Assembly (NCBI GenBank): GCA_027605045.1
Contig: JAQFWX010000103.1
Span: 1 to 64,000 of the forward strand
DNA length: 64,000 nt
Origin: Phallus indusiatus
Taxonomy: Eukaryota; Basidiomycota; Agaricomycetes; Phallales; Phallaceae
Direction: 5' to 3'
Shown: in pieces, positions 44,463 through 57,158 of the stretch
Layout: every line of letters starts with the position of its first letter
How positions within the stretch are numbered: the first letter of the stretch is position 1
Program-made: the position numbers and the translations under genes
The notes under the pieces: model-generated
Told to the model about the DNA's origin: nothing
What the model saw: the letters and a program-made list of their open reading frames with translations, nothing else
Databases searched by the model: none

Positions 44463-45913
44463 TCATTCATTAGTGACCTGAAATCTATTCAAACATTGTT
44501 CTGACCAAAAAAACTGAAACACATTGCGTACTTTGAGATTTTGTTGTCTTAAATAGAAGGCATTTCGATCATCTATCGAAGCAGGGGACGAAATCGCATT
44601 GAGAGTTGGAGGGTCTTCGCCAAAAAAGTCGGGAAGAACAGGAGGTGTAGGCGGTTCGATGTCTTCTCTCCGTACCAGAAAAGGATTTCGGCTCGGGACT
44701 GACACAGCTGGACCCGAGCTGCTACTAGCAGCGACAAGATTTGAGCTAGAATCAAGTCCACTCGTTGGTCCTTTGAATGCAGATTCATTTGTATTCGCTG
44801 GCGAAACCTCATCTTCTTCTGAAGAAAAGCGTCCTCTCGCTGCACGTTCAAAAGAAGTATACCCAACACCCTGATCACTGCGAACAGTGGACCCACTCTT
44901 CGTGCTGCCAACGCGTCTGTCAGAGTTTACCGACGGGTCGTTCCATAAGCTACTATCCGTTTGTCGCATGTTATAATCTGCAGAAAATGCATCGTCTTCT
45001 CCATCAGCTAATAGCGCACGGGACCGATTCAAACGCGAAGCTTCCTGTAAATCTCGCTCAAGCTGCCTAATCTTGACAGTTTTTACAAATCGGTATCCCA
45101 AGAAACTAAAACCTAGGATACCAACGAGGATCCCTATGGTCAACACTGCGGCTGCTTGTCCTTTATCTTTGAAAAACGATGATTCAGACCCTGGATTGGA
45201 TACAAGCGAGGGCGGTATAGTCGTCGTTACTTCGAGAGCAATCGTTCCTGAGGTTGTGGTAAAAACTTCGGTTATGGTTGAAGACCCAGTATTTGCAAAA
45301 GCAGCAGGAGTGGATGATGCCTGAGAGGTAATCGACGTAGAACTTGGAGTAGAATGTGCAGTAGAAGAAGGGCTAGGAGGTTCTGCAGTCGAGTTAACGG
45401 CGTTACTACTTCCCGTGGTCGTACTGGGAGGTTGGGACGTGAATACTGAAGATGTTGAAGTAGTTAACGGTGTTGAGCTAGATTTTATAGAGACTAAGGA
45501 AGTAGCGGTATCAGAAGGCAATAGAGATGATAACAGTGGCGGTAACGGAAAACCAGGTATAGCAACACTAGTCGATGACGGGGGTTCATCGGGTGGGAGT
45601 GGAACCGAAAAGGTAGGTAAATCGCTTCCGCTGACAGGACCTTCACTGTAATTTTGTAAATTAAAAAGAATGGAGCGAAAGAGCGAAACGAGAAAGGGAA
45701 GGCACTCACGACTTTGGGTGGGAAAATATGTCTATGCTACTCAAAGCACTGGGTATAACTACGAATAAAAATCAGTATTGATATAACAACAAAATTAAAT
45801 GGAAAAGGTAGTGTAGAACAATACGCGGGTAATTTACCTGACACAATAGGTAGATCTCTTTGTGAGAGGTGTCTAGCACCTTTGAAGCCATCTGGACTGT
45901 GTCTCCGGACCAT
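44463..45913 (-). CDS. Single-span membrane protein with Ser/Thr-rich mucin-like ectodomain
   Basis: Exon 1 starts at 45911-45913 (MVRRHSPDGFKGARHLSQRD), and a small second exon gives VIPSALSSIDIFSHPKS. The large last exon begins EGPVSGSDLPTFSVPL. About 130 residues follow that are almost only Ser, Thr, Pro and Ala, a likely O-mannosylated stalk. Next comes one clear membrane helix, AAVLTIGILVGILGFSFLGY, and then the basic stop-transfer FVKTVKIRQLERDLQEA. The cytosolic tail is Ser/Asp-rich and ends RFQVTNE. No cleavable signal peptide is visible at the N-terminus, so either the start lies further upstream or the helix itself serves as anchor. The layout recalls fungal cell-wall sensors (WSC/MID type), but no WSC domain is seen, so I leave the function open. 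Confidence 0.75.
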
Positions 45914-46536
45914 AATTTAAAACGACGAGGGAACGGAATTGCGAGGAGGGTGTGCGAACCGACGTCTTCTTCTTTTATATAGTTAATAGATATTGGTTGT
46001 CACGAAATGGAGTGGAGGATCAAGTTAATGGACCTGTGAGGACAAAAGTGGAGCACGCAGTTCCATCTTCAGATCAGTTCCGGACTTTGACAATGATTGT
46101 TACCTACCTCCGTGCACAAAGGTATCGTACAGACTCTTTGTTAAAGAGCAGCACGCCGTGCAACGGCAATGCGGGGTGTACAAGCCTCAAGCTTGAGAAG
46201 CTCAGGTCGTGGTCGTCGATGTCCGAAGGATGTCGTAAATTGTGACATAACTCGGACTATTCCGGTCAACGACTCCTTTTGGGCCCTCGATCTTGTCTCA
46301 ATGGTGTCCCGAAGTCATAACAACAAACATCTTCTTTTATTTAAATACGTACACTACAATGCAAGGATATCAAACGACAAAGACAGCAAAAAACATCTGA
46401 AAATAAGACCCTCGTCAGATAAATATACTACATGCATTAAAAAAATATTCAGGGTGCAGATCTAATCATCGCGCGTATTTTTAGTTCTGGTATATATACT
46501 CCAAGGGGGGAAAGACGACAATCATATTTCGGGTCC
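45914..46536. other. Intergenic, no gene seen
   Basis: About 620 bases lie between the mucin-like gene start and the PKA regulatory subunit stop; both genes are on the minus strand. Only short frames without motifs are present. Confidence 0.4.
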
Positions 46537-47957
46537 TTAGCGATAGCCACTATAAGTCCCGGCCTTGCGTTCCATGATTTCTCGCAAAGGTCCCAGTAAG
46601 CGCGTAAATGCGGCAGCACCAAGTCGCGCACATTTTAGCCGGGGTGATGAAGCATCTCTTCGATGAACAGCTGTGACGGTTGCAGCTCGTGGCGCTGTCC
46701 GAAGTAGCGCTAGCTCTGAAAATCAAACAAACGTGAGAGGGTTGACACAAGCTGCAGGAACGGAGAGGGCTTACCACCAAAGTAATCGCCTTTCTTATAA
46801 ATACCCAACTCAGCTTCTTCCCACTCTCCCTTATCATTCTTTTGACGTTTGGTAATAATCGCCTCTCCTTCTTCTACAAAGTAGAACGTCTCTCCAGGAT
46901 CGCCTTGCTTCACGACGGCCTCTCCGTCAGCGTACTGCTCTGAAGTCAACACGTCTGCAATCTTACTCCTCTCGACTTCGCTAAGGGAGGATAGAATCGG
47001 GACGTTCTTGAGGAAATCCTCGTACATCTTCCGTCTCCGCCGGGCAATCTGGGTAACAATTTTTCGGAAGGTGATCCGATCTAGTTGCCATAGAGTTGAG
47101 GCTTCCACTGCTATAACACTCGCCGCGCGAGGGTGATTATACATCAAGGCCAGTTCACCGAACGAGTCGTTTGGTTTACAGACGGCGACTTTTTTGCCAA
47201 ATCTGGAGTCATAGTCCGTTGGAGCAAAATCTTCAACCACCTCACCCTCCGGCTGGATGGGCAAAGCGTCGTCGTCCCGAATGTAACAGTATAATAGACC
47301 TTCCTCGACAATATAAAAATAATTACCGTCATCGCCTTGACGTATAACCACATTTCGAGCGGGGACCTTGACTTCTTGCATAGCATTCAAGACACCAAGC
47401 TCCTGCTCTTCATTTAGATCTCGAAAGAGGAAATTACGGGATATAGAGGCTTTGATACGTTTACGTTGTTCATCGGATTTCGGGAAATAAGGAGTGGGTT
47501 CATTGAGGTATTTGTCCTGTACCAAACCGGACTCGGCACTGACGGAGACCCTTCTTCCCAAGGAAGAGATAGGAGGGGTTAGATAATCACCGGTGGTATC
47601 TTCAGGAAAATTGAGATTACTGTTGGCCAGTAACGCATTTCCGGCAATGTTTAGGGTGCCAGGAAAACCTTGGCTGACCAGGTGCTGGGGTTTGGAGAGA
47701 ATAACAGGTTGAGATGCCGCAGGTGTATAACTTGGATTAAATAGGGTACGTTTCGAGTTTGGAAATGAGGAGTCAGATATATGGTCTACTGGTAATTCGG
47801 CATGAGTCGCTCTTCTGGAGAGAGCGTCGCGTGTCCTTTCCCGCTGCTCCTGCAGTCTAATTTGAAACCAATTCGAACAATACTGAAGAGCATCCTTTGG
47901 TTGGGCACGATTGACGTCCCTAGTGAGATCGGTAATAAGCTGCTCAAACGTTGACAT
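46537..47957 (-). CDS. BCY1: cAMP-dependent protein kinase regulatory subunit
   Basis: This subunit holds PKA inactive until cAMP binds. The N-terminal dimerisation/docking domain is MSTFEQLITDLTRDVNRAQP...ALQYCSNWFQIRL. After a Ser/Pro linker comes the inhibitor site GRRVSVSAES, with Ser at the phospho-acceptor position as in type II subunits. Cyclic-nucleotide domain A spans NEEQELGVLNAMQEV to the phosphate-binding cassette FGELALMYNHPRAASV. Domain B starts VPILSSLSEVERSKI and reaches FG|ELALLRTAPRAATVTAV, its cassette being completed across an intron (GTAAGC...TTTCAG). The C-terminus is LGPLREIMERKAGTYSGYR with stop at 46537-46539. Both cassettes keep the Glu and Arg that bind cAMP, so the protein should be functional. 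Confidence 0.97.
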
Positions 47958-48919
47958 TCAAAGAGAAGGAAGATGATAGGGGAAGGGAAAATCAATCTAG
48001 ATTGTGCTTGAAGGAAAACAAGTGAGGGCGGTAGGTCTGGAGCTGTTCGACTCAACACCGCATAAAGAGATGAGTTGAGACTCCGAAAGGAATGTGACAA
48101 CGGGAGGTCACGCGAATAAAACTACAGACTTGCTCCTCAGTTTCGAACGGCCACGTAACGACGACGCGCACTAACCGGGGACCAGCATTCCTAGACAGTA
48201 GTAGGGTTGTGAAAGAATGTTAGGTTGTAGTCAGGTTCAAATTCAATTACTTATCATATTTTCTTTGCTAATCATAAGTCGGTAAACAGTAAACAGTAAT
48301 CAACAAGTAAACAATGCTTCCGATTTTTTCGTGGTAGTGCACGTACCACGCGGATGACGTTTTCTTGAGTAATTGGGCCGGACGATCACCGTGCTCAACA
48401 GTCAGTCAGCTCGATCCAGTTTCGCCAACCCCAATGACTTGCGCCAGCGAGGACACTGATCTGATCGCCCCGTGCCATCGGGCTGTCTGAGTCATCCGCC
48501 GGAACTGCCGAGCGAAACGCGTCATAGCTGCACTTGTGCCGCTGATTAAGCCAAGAAAGTCGAAGCTGTTCCGGACGTCCTCGTTCAATGGTGAGTGTTC
48601 CGATTTTACCTTTTGCGATTAGAATTGGTTTTTAAGGTTACCAGTTTAGCGTTGGATAGGGCGTGCGGTGCTTATTGTTGTGCAATTACGTTCACGCGCT
48701 TCTGACCCTGTGTTTCGCCGGTGTTAGGATTCGAGTCATCATCTCCGGCCATGTTACACTGAGTAATTTGCTTTGGATTGCACATTATGGAAACTTTAAG
48801 AACTATTTTTGCAAAATAAAAAGGTCGCACCTCACAACTTTGTCAATTTTCCCCTTCCTTCGCGTTTGCCCCCTTTCTCTCTCCCCTATACTGTATATCC
48901 TCCCGTTAGTACTTATACC
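47958..48919. promoter_or_regulatory. Divergent promoter region, BCY1 / YTP1
   Basis: About 960 bases lie between divergent start codons. On the plus side, a C/T-rich stretch at 48848-48908 precedes the YTP1 ATG. A short near-duplicate string GTAAACAGTAA / CAAGTAAACAA occurs around 48281-48315. No gene is supported here. Confidence 0.45.
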
Positions 48920-51141
48920 ATGAAGACGAACCATATTTTGGCGGTTCTCACTTTCCTCCTGGGCATTCTTACCGTTTCAGGGTTGCATGTACCCCGTCAC
49001 GGTGATGAAGACGACGATTTGCACGACTTATCACACAATAATATGGCGCACGACCATAGTCTTCCTCATAGCGCGCCACTCATCGAGCTGAACGAGACGA
49101 TGATTTTATTAAGTCATGCACCCGATCCATTGTCTTACTGGTCGCACGACTTCGAAGCACCAGAAGGCCAAGATTTCAACAACTGGCGCTCCCTATTGAT
49201 TCTTCATGTCCTTGGCTCAGTTTTCGCATCGTTTATTTTACTACCCGTCGGTCAGTACCCCCTTTACGGTGACAACTACTATCAGTAATTTTCTTATTGC
49301 CTTAAAAGCAATTTCAATGAGATCCGTTCGACATTCATGGCAGCCAGCGGTAACTTTGATATGGTTTGGCATCCTTTTTTTCAGTTCAGTAACTGGCTCC
49401 TTATACAAGAAATTAACGGGAAATTTGTATGTATCATAATCCCAAAAAGGCATATTGACATTGTTGACCTAAAAGGTGCCCCGCAGATACGATGGCACGA
49501 CGCACGGTTCTATGGGCTATCTCATTCTTGCCTTTGCCGGTGCATTAGCTGGGGTCGATGCTTTAGCATTTGTTTATCGCGCAGTGGCTTTCTTTAAGGG
49601 CCCACTTAAGACCTTCGGGGAATTCTGGTCTTCCGTTATCTTGAACAAATCGCGAACCTCGGAGCCTGAATACGCCACCCTAGTACACGAGGAACCCACC
49701 GAATTTTATGAATTAGACAATGAGCGAATGGAATCTTTCTCCCAGAATCACCATCAAGATAGTTCATCGGGGACCTTGCCGAATGAACTCCGGCAATGGC
49801 ATCATTCTGATGCTTCTGAGGGAACATTTGTCAGCGCGACACCAACATCTGTCCACCGCCACACCAGAAATATTTCCGCGATCTCCACGTTTTCGGATGA
49901 CACACTTCACAACCCTATTCAGCATTCGCGCGCCAGTTCTCATGAATTTGAAGGCTCAATTTTGCCCGTGAGATACCGTATCGGAAAATTTTTACTAGCT
50001 ACAGCAGAACGTGTGCTCGTCATTTTAGGCTTTGTTCAATTGATTTCTGGTATTACGGTTTACTCTGGAATATGCCGAGGTAACTACATCAATGGTTGCC
50101 TCGCCCATCTGATCAGTGAGTATTGTTCCATCTTTTTCCATCAGTTTCTCAAGATATCATCATTTTGCAGAGGGCTCGATATTCTTCTTGTATGGTCTTT
50201 TGTCGTTTGGCCGATATATCGGAGCATGGGGCGATATGGGTTGGGCTTGGAATCGACTCCCAGCCGATCGTGCGCACAAGATACCTTCTGCGGAAGCCAT
50301 CGAATCCGGCGTAATATTTATATATGGAATTACTAATGTCTGGATGGAACGATTTGGTGCTGCTCCAGGCAGTCCATTCACGACGAAAGAAATCCAACAT
50401 ATTTCAATTGCAGCGATGTTTGCTTTTGCTGGCTTCTTGGGTTTAGCATTGGAATCATCTCGAGCTAGAGACTGGCTATCTACTCGTTCAGCTTCAGTCG
50501 TGAAATCAGATGAACGGATCACTCCACCCCCAAGTTATGCAGGTAGTTTTAATCCCTTCCCGGCCCTTGTTATCGGCGTGACAGGTGTGGCGATGAGCGC
50601 CCACCATCAAGCGTATCTTTTCCAAGTATGTCGCAGCTCACCTTACAATCTCACTTTAGACGTTTATGCTCAATCATTTGTGTCAATCAGGTTCAAATTC
50701 ATGCCCTATGGGGTTACCTCCTAGCAGGTTTCGGAGCGTTTCGCATTTTAACTTATTTCTTTTTATGGTTACGACCCCCACACTCTGTTTTACCTTCACG
50801 GCCTCCCACTGAAGCCGTGGCAAGTTTTTTCCTAACTAGTGGAGGACTGGCTTTCATATTCAGTACGGAACAAATCACCTTTGCGGCGATGCGCCGTGGT
50901 TTGGGTGAGTATATTATATCGTCATTTTTTGATGATGTGATTGTTGGACACTAAAATTAAACTACTTTCCTTCTCAGATGATATGATGTTTATATTCAAC
51001 GTCGTTGTCACACTGGCGTGTATAGGATGTTGCTGGGTACTAATTATTGTGACCTTTAAAGGCTTCCTTCATCACCGCGCTCGGATGTCTCCGGCACGAT
51101 ATGTTTCCCACAAAGTTTTATTCAACGAGAATGCCGACTAA
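48920..51141 (+). CDS. YTP1: YTP1-family multi-span membrane protein
   Basis: The product is a polytopic membrane protein of the YTP1 family, whose biochemical role is not established. The start MKTNHILAVLTFLLGILTVS is a signal sequence, followed by an acidic/His-rich luminal stretch (DEDDDLHDLSHNNMAHDHS). Hydrophobic segments follow in several exons: SLLILHVLGSVFASFILLPV, MGYLILAFAGALAGVDALAF, a Ser/His-rich loop, and VLVILGFVQLISGITVYSGI. Next are the family block SIFFLYGLLSFGRYIGAWGD and WNRLPADRAHKIPSAEAIES, then AAMFAFAGFLGLALESS, GVTGVAMSAHHQAYLFQVQI and DDMMFIFNVVVTLACIGCCW. Conserved His residues in several helices resemble cytochrome b561-type haem ligands. The stop is at 51139-51141. 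Five or six exons are likely. Confidence 0.88.
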
Positions 51142-51394
51142 TGGCCCTGAGTTCCTTCCATCTTCACTTCTTTCGCCCGCGACACCCGTGACCTCAGCTG
51201 GGTTAATTCCCGATGATTCAACATTAAACACCCCCGCTCATGCAGCATCCATTTGTTCTTTTTTTGTACATCGCATATCTTACTTTTCACCTATTTTTTC
51301 ATGACTTGTATGAATGCTGATTTCTTGCGATTACGCTATGTTTACTTTACAAGCCCGAAATAAAGATTGGTATAAAGAATTGTACAATTTTTGT

Positions 51395-52788
51395 CTACGG
51401 CGAAGATAAAAACAGTAGTAAATAATCAGCCGTAGCACCCATCCACATCCAAAAACCTGCCCATCCACATCCTGTGAATCCTCTCCAGCAACTAACCCGA
51501 CTGTCAAAATCAGTCTTAGCAACGACACGAGCCAATTGCAGTCCTGCAAGTCCAGCACCTGCATAAAAGGGTATCCCAGCCATATTCATATATCCCGCCA
51601 AAGCGAAGAACGATGTTGATGACGCCGACAGTCCAAAAAGAATTGAGCGGGTGTTTTCTCCGAATAATAAAGCGGTGGACCGAATCCCAACCGTCACATC
51701 GTCAATCTTGTCCTGAAAAGTGGGGAGTGTAAGAAACAAACAAGGAAGGTCACCAGAAAAAGAAAACGGACTTGGTGCGCGTATATACTGTCGTATACTA
51801 AAGTCCAGCAGACACCGCTCGCATAAAGAGGCAAACAAACATGCCAATTTACAGCTCCAGCAACAGCTGACCAGCCTAGGAGAGTCCCCCAATTGAATGC
51901 AAGACCTAGATTTGAAACAGCAAGAATGTCATTTATATAAAAGACTGGCGGAAGAGTGACGGAAGAGGGTTGATTACCCAGCACAAATTGAGGCCAGTAC
52001 GTGACGCGTTTCATGAACGGATATAAAATCACGATAGGAAGTGATGCAGCACCTAAGAAGATACTTTATGGGAAAGAAAATAAGAAGTCGACAATGCAGG
52101 GTGTGGCGGAACACTGTTGCTTTACGGACCTATACCAATTCAGTTGAAGCAAGACTGTCAGACCGGCTGACAGCTGACCCGCCAAAAAGGCAATAGCTTT
52201 CTTCGAGGTAATGACGTTAGCAGCGAGTGGTCTATCTTTAGTTCTCTCTTCCATAAACATAGTAAGCCAGAATTCTGATAAAAAGGAAATAGACCACTGA
52301 TTTGTACACACCGACAGCCCTGTCTAGTTTGCGGTCCCATAAATCGTTAATTGTACACCCAGCACCACGCATTACGATTGCGCCAGTTCCGAACAGTGTC
52401 AAATAACCTGCAGGAACCCAAAGCGAAGATGATAAGGCATACGATGCCATTGTAATCGACCATGCTTCGATAATGTGAGTCAACCGGAAGACTGCAATAG
52501 CACGACCATACCACAAGGATAATATAACAACAATGTACCGATAGGCTTGTCAATCCTGATTAAATATAAATACGGCTGGACTGGAGCTGGAAGACTATCA
52601 ACCCATGTTTTTGGATGCGTGGAGGGAGGCAAGGAACCCGGAAGTTTAGGGTCCGGCGGTAAAGCAACGGTTGTATAGCGCGTACATAGTCGCTGGGAAT
52701 AAAAAGAGAAAAGTGGATTAAGTCGTCTCGCCCTCCAAATAACAGATATTCGCGGAGCACGGTGATGGATGGACGGAGGAACTCGCAT
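51395..52788 (-). CDS. COQ2: 4-hydroxybenzoate polyprenyltransferase (ubiquinone synthesis)
   Basis: This mitochondrial inner-membrane UbiA enzyme attaches the polyprenyl tail to 4-hydroxybenzoate. The start [18 protein letters not shown] is at 52786-52788 and begins an Arg-rich, acid-free presequence. The family blocks are [20 protein letters not shown], then [20 protein letters not shown]. The second exon-joined part [19 protein letters not shown] supplies the first Asp-rich site (NDLWDRKLD). The second site is [30 protein letters not shown]. The C-terminus runs through hydrophobic helices to [13 protein letters not shown] with stop at 51395. At least five introns are present. Both prenyl-diphosphate-binding Asp motifs are complete. 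Confidence 0.95.
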
Positions 52789-52938
52789 GGACCTTTTTTT
52801 GACTGGGTGAATTACATAATTGAAAGAACGCTTATGTGCAGCAGTAAAAGTAAGGTTTGGGAATGTGATATTCAAATTAAAACGTAGTTCACACAGTGGG
52901 AAGAAAAGAGAGATTAAAAAATGTTTTGGAAGCTGGAC

Positions 52939-52942
52939 AAAA
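52939..52942 (-). terminator. RNA polymerase III terminator of tRNA-Ala
   Basis: A run of four T on the minus strand lies 8 bases after the tRNA 3' end, the usual RNA polymerase III stop signal. Confidence 0.7.
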
Positions 52943-52950
52943 GTAAATCC

Positions 52951-53034
52951 TGGAGATGACGCGAATCGAACGCGTGACCTCTTCAATGCCCACCAAGTGC
53001 AAATGAAGCGTGATAACCCCTACACCACATCCCC
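52951..53034 (-). tRNA. tRNA-Ala (anticodon UGC) with an 11-base intron
   Basis: The 84-base segment folds as a tRNA. The acceptor is GGGGATG paired with CATCTCC and discriminator A; the third pair is G:U, the alanine identity element G3:U70. The A-box region is TGGTGTAGGGG. The anticodon stem CTTCA/TGAAG encloses T-T-TGC-A, an insertion CTTGGTGGGCA, then T. The T-arm is ACGCG TTCGATT CGCGT and contains the B-box. Removing 11 bases after position 37 gives a 73-base tRNA with a 7-base loop and anticodon UGC. The gene sits between COQ2 and a P450, all on the minus strand. Confidence 0.9.
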
Positions 53035-53209
53035 GACGCCGTGTTTAGCCTTTTCATACGTCTATAATCGGTGCGAGTAATACACGAATTAAAAAAACTG
53101 CGGAGGGGTATCCACTAGCTCTACTTCTATTTTACAGGTAAATTGTAATACAAAATAGATTTCCAAGTCCGAAAATAAACCAGAAAAATACCAAAACAAT
53201 GAAGTAAGT

Positions 53210-55537
53210 TCAAAGATGATTCTTCTCCAGGAAGACCGGAGCTCTCAGAGCAAGTTTTACCGGTAGAGAAGGTCTCGACAAAGTAAAATTGTCGTGAAGA
53301 CCGCTTTCCCATTTGCGAAGATCATAGTCGCCCTGAAAGGTCATATCAAAAGTTCGCACCAGCGAAGCAATAACATATCGCAGTTCGTGTAATGCTAGAT
53401 TCTTTCCCACACAGTTCGCAGGTCCCGACGAAAAGGGGATAAACGCAGAGCGGTCTAACCTGAACTCTCCCTGGTAGGTCAGATCTTGCAGCCACCTCTC
53501 GGGCCAAAACGTGTCGGGGTTAGGGAAGAAATAACGGGGGTCCCGATGATAAACATATGGGGGAATCAAAATTGCGGACTGTTCGGGGATAACCCTGTCA
53601 TCAAAAAAAAAACGAAACAGTTCAAAAAAATCAGGAACAAAATTTTGATTTAGAAGAACGGAGAACTTGCATTGATAGTAATTCTTTGCTACCAGTTCCC
53701 TCTGTGGGAGCTCTCTGTAATCCGCTCGGAACAGGGGGTTGTAATCTTAACGTTTCATTTCTAGAGAGAGCAAACAGAAATTTTCAATTTTCAAATGTCT
53801 TTTCCCACAAATTAGGACTAATACTCACATGACCGCGTTTAAGAACGGAAGTGATGCCAACCTCTCGATATTAATCATTTCTGAAGGCGGAAATGACGTA
53901 TCGATTTCTTCCCGCAATTTCGAGTAATAAAAAGAATTACACAGCAGGTAGTAAATTACGTTGGATAGCACGGATGCTGCTGTATCAGATCCAGCAACAG
54001 TAAAAACAGCCGCATTCGCGACTAGATATGGGAGAGGCGATGCTTGCTGTTCTGGGTCAATAGCTTGCAGCTATTGAATTTATTTCTATTAGGTAAAAAA
54101 ACAGAGCGGAGAAGTGAAGACGGAGACCTACCAAGTGATAGAACAAATCATTTTGCTTAGAAACCTGGGAAGCACGACGCTGCGCAAGGCGCAATGTGAA
54201 TTCCCCCAAGGAATGCGACTCTTTCTTTCCGAATTGGATCAGACGGATGACACCTCCAAGCCACGGGGCATGTTGGACCAGGGCAATCAGACTACCGAAT
54301 AAGTGTCAGTGATTCGAATGACGGAAAGATAATTGGAATCTTACCGCATTGCATTATCCAAACTATGAAGTAACTTGTATTGGTCACGAAATTTCATTAT
54401 ATCAAAATTTTCGCCAAATCTACCCGCGTAAGCCAGTCAAATGAGTCTTCTTTTCCACTCACAAAGAGTAAACACAGAATAAACACTCACACTAGTGCAC
54501 CCATAAAGTCAAAGCTAGAAAAGAAGGAGTAATCGTAATCAGATAATTGATCCAAGAAATATAAAAAGAATTTTTTTTTACGAGAAATAGCTGATCCATT
54601 TGGAAATGTCAATGTGTGCCACCTTGTCAGGAGACGCTGAACAGGCGTCTTCGAGATGTCGGAGGAGTTCACCCGCCGACGAGACTAGAATCTGGTCATA
54701 GTCGCTTAAGGGGCCTGCACTAAATGCCTTGTTCCACGGTTTTCTCAGCTGACTGTGAACCTCGAGATCCCTGATAGAAATCGCACTGGGGAACTGCGCC
54801 CTGTTTCGAGAGAGGCGTCTACCGTCCCAAACTGTGGGGAGGAGGTTAGAAACTACCGTACAAGCGGAGTATAATAAAAGGGGGAGTACTTACGAGGTCC
54901 TTTCGGCATTCCCTTGTGCCCTAACACATGGGGGATATAATCTTTATCCACGATCGACAACTCATTCGGACCTTTTTTAATTGAAAGGTCACATTAGATA
55001 TACACGTTGAATACAAATCGACGATATAAAGGAACCATACCTATTCGAACTATAGAACCATAGATCTCATGGCAGCTTTTTATGTAAGTATGGCTTCTTC
55101 CTGTATAAGTCATCCAAACAAGCCAGAGTTTGGAGATCCGGCATGAAATGGGACCGGGATATTTGGCGAATGGATGGCATGGCGACAATCGATAGATGAT
55201 GATTGAAGTGAAGAGGGAAAATAGGAAAATGGTGTATGAGCTCAGGAACGCTGAAAGAATCGACATTCGTTGGCTCATGATTATTGTACATGGGAGTGAC
55301 AAGGCGAGGGTGACTGATATGGCACCGATAGGAGATGCGAAACGAGGTATCTCGAATCGGTTAAACCATATGTGTGCCAACTGTATTGCGGTTGAGATTT
55401 TGGACGTGAGCATGCGATTGGCGTCGTTTCATTAGAAGACTTACAAGGGCTAGTACGATATCAATGAGGATACCGGACTTGACGGTTTGAATGGAGAACG
55501 GTAGCATGGGTGAGGAGGAGGGATGAGTGGACAACAT
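53210..55537 (-). CDS. Cytochrome P450, unrelated to copies A and B
   Basis: This P450 belongs to another clan (benzoate-4-monooxygenase/CYP67-like appearance). Exon 1 starts at 55535-55537 (MLSTHPSSSPMLPFSIQ) and ends at CTT|GTAAGT. It joins LAHIWFNRFEIPRFASP, then hydrophobic anchor helices and FAKYPGPISCRISKLWLVW. Later blocks include GLHDQILVSSAGELLRHLED-like sequence around 54650, the I-helix FTVAGSDTAASVLS, the EXXR in ETLRLQPPVPSGLQRAP, FWPERWLQDLT and the haem loop FSSGPANCVGKNLALHELRY. The stop is at 53210. At least six introns are present. All catalytic residues are there. The substrate is unknown. Confidence 0.88.
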
Positions 55538-57158
55538 GTTGTCTGAAGGGGGGATGAAGGAAGCGACGTGGAAAGCAGGGAGGCCTTCTTATAGGCCCTG
55601 TGTTGACAATTATTAGCAGATTAAGAATATCTGCAATAAGCCCAGCTTCCTGGATTTTCCGGTAAAATTGAGTGATCGGACGCGGGATTTCCGGCTTGGC
55701 TCACACAGCAACGGACCACGAAACGTGGAGGAGATTAAGCTACGAAAAAGAAGCGGCGCACCACGGACGGACGTCTTAATATTTATAAAAATCTGTCAGT
55801 TGATTTCAGCGCGCGGAAATTGGAACTGTTCGGGAGAAAACGATACTTTTTGATGATTTCGTGTAAACCTTCACTCAACCACACTGCAGACCCAATAAGT
55901 GACTAATAATTGTAGGGATACGACGAGCTCCGTATAGAAAAAGCTCGATTTAGGCCATCCTGAATGGAATACCCCCGGTTGAAGACGAATCGGTAAATGA
56001 AAAAATGTTTCGTTTTGAATGCGATGATGGCGTACAGGTCGCGTCTACGTAGCCCTCGTGGACAAACAGGCTCAGGAACCTTTGCACACGCCTCGGCACT
56101 TGTCGGCAATCCAATATGGTGAGTAGGGATTGGCTGAAAATGATCGTAAGAGTGCACCGCAAGTTAATATGTGCGGAAGCAGCTGTGGCGGTGCAAAAGT
56201 CATATCACGTTTCTATTATCTTCAGGAACCCGGATCTAAATCTACAGCACCTGTGTGTGAGATGAGAGGCAGAGGAAGGAAGGGTGACGCAAAGGATGTG
56301 GGGTCGATAATCAGACGAGATGTCATATGTGATATATTAATGTTCTTGCCATACTTAATGTGACTTACTATAGTCCAATAGATATTCACGAAGAAAAACC
56401 TTAGTGGGCCGCGCGTACATACCTCCTTCCGAGTTGACCAGCCGATAATTCTTACCCAGCGCGATCATTCAGCCAGCACCCACGGTTTTGCGTGCCAGTG
56501 AATGTATTGAAAAAATCTTCGTCAGTGACGACTCGCCGATAATCAATTTGGCCCTTTGAGTGATGTCTGAATCAGAATGTCGGATTTAGCCTAGGACCGT
56601 GACCGTCCAGTAGACCACGCATCTCTGTGGTTGAGGCGGACCGGTCATTGTGAATATGGATATAGGTAGAAATGGAGAAAAGGATATTCAATCAACCTGG
56701 TGCACCACTGGTGTTTGCCAATTTGCGTAAAAATGACAATAGAATCAGAATACTGATCGGGGAAGTAGCAAGATAAACAATTCCGGTGCAGTCTTCTTCT
56801 TCAGGAATACCGTTTTGGAAGAAGAATGTGGATGTGTTAATGTGGCTGTGTGCGTCGGGAGCTGTGTCACCCAGGGAATTTAGGTGAAAAGAGTAATGGC
56901 GATCATCCTGTGGCGCACTGAGGGCATTAATAAATGTCCGATTCGCAAGATGCAAGGAGTCTCAGCAAATTGTGCTCCATGGCAAATGACATGACTGCAG
57001 TTCCGGTGCGGGATCGCGGACACTTTACAAAGTTCTACTCCGAGGTTTTGAAATCTTGGCATCCAATCAGCGTTTCCAGTTTGACACGTGATTGTCTGAA
57101 GGCGCTGAAACCTGCTACGTTGGTTTGCGGACCTTAACTCTCTTCCCTTGCACCCATC
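55538..57158. promoter_or_regulatory. Long divergent intergenic region, P450 / cytochrome b5-ACAD
   Basis: 1.6 kb between divergent start codons holds both promoters. I looked for a gene on both strands. The candidates at 55903-56157 and 56692-56955 (minus) and 56130-56363 (plus) lack start context, splice support and motifs, so none is called. Confidence 0.45.

Noticed and set aside
52820..53080. Plus-strand frame covering the tRNA
   Set aside because: It is the reverse reading of the tRNA-Ala gene and flanking DNA.
55538..57158. Genes in the interval between the third P450 and the ACAD fusion
   Set aside because: The open frames on both strands have no motif, no consistent splice sites and in one case no ATG.
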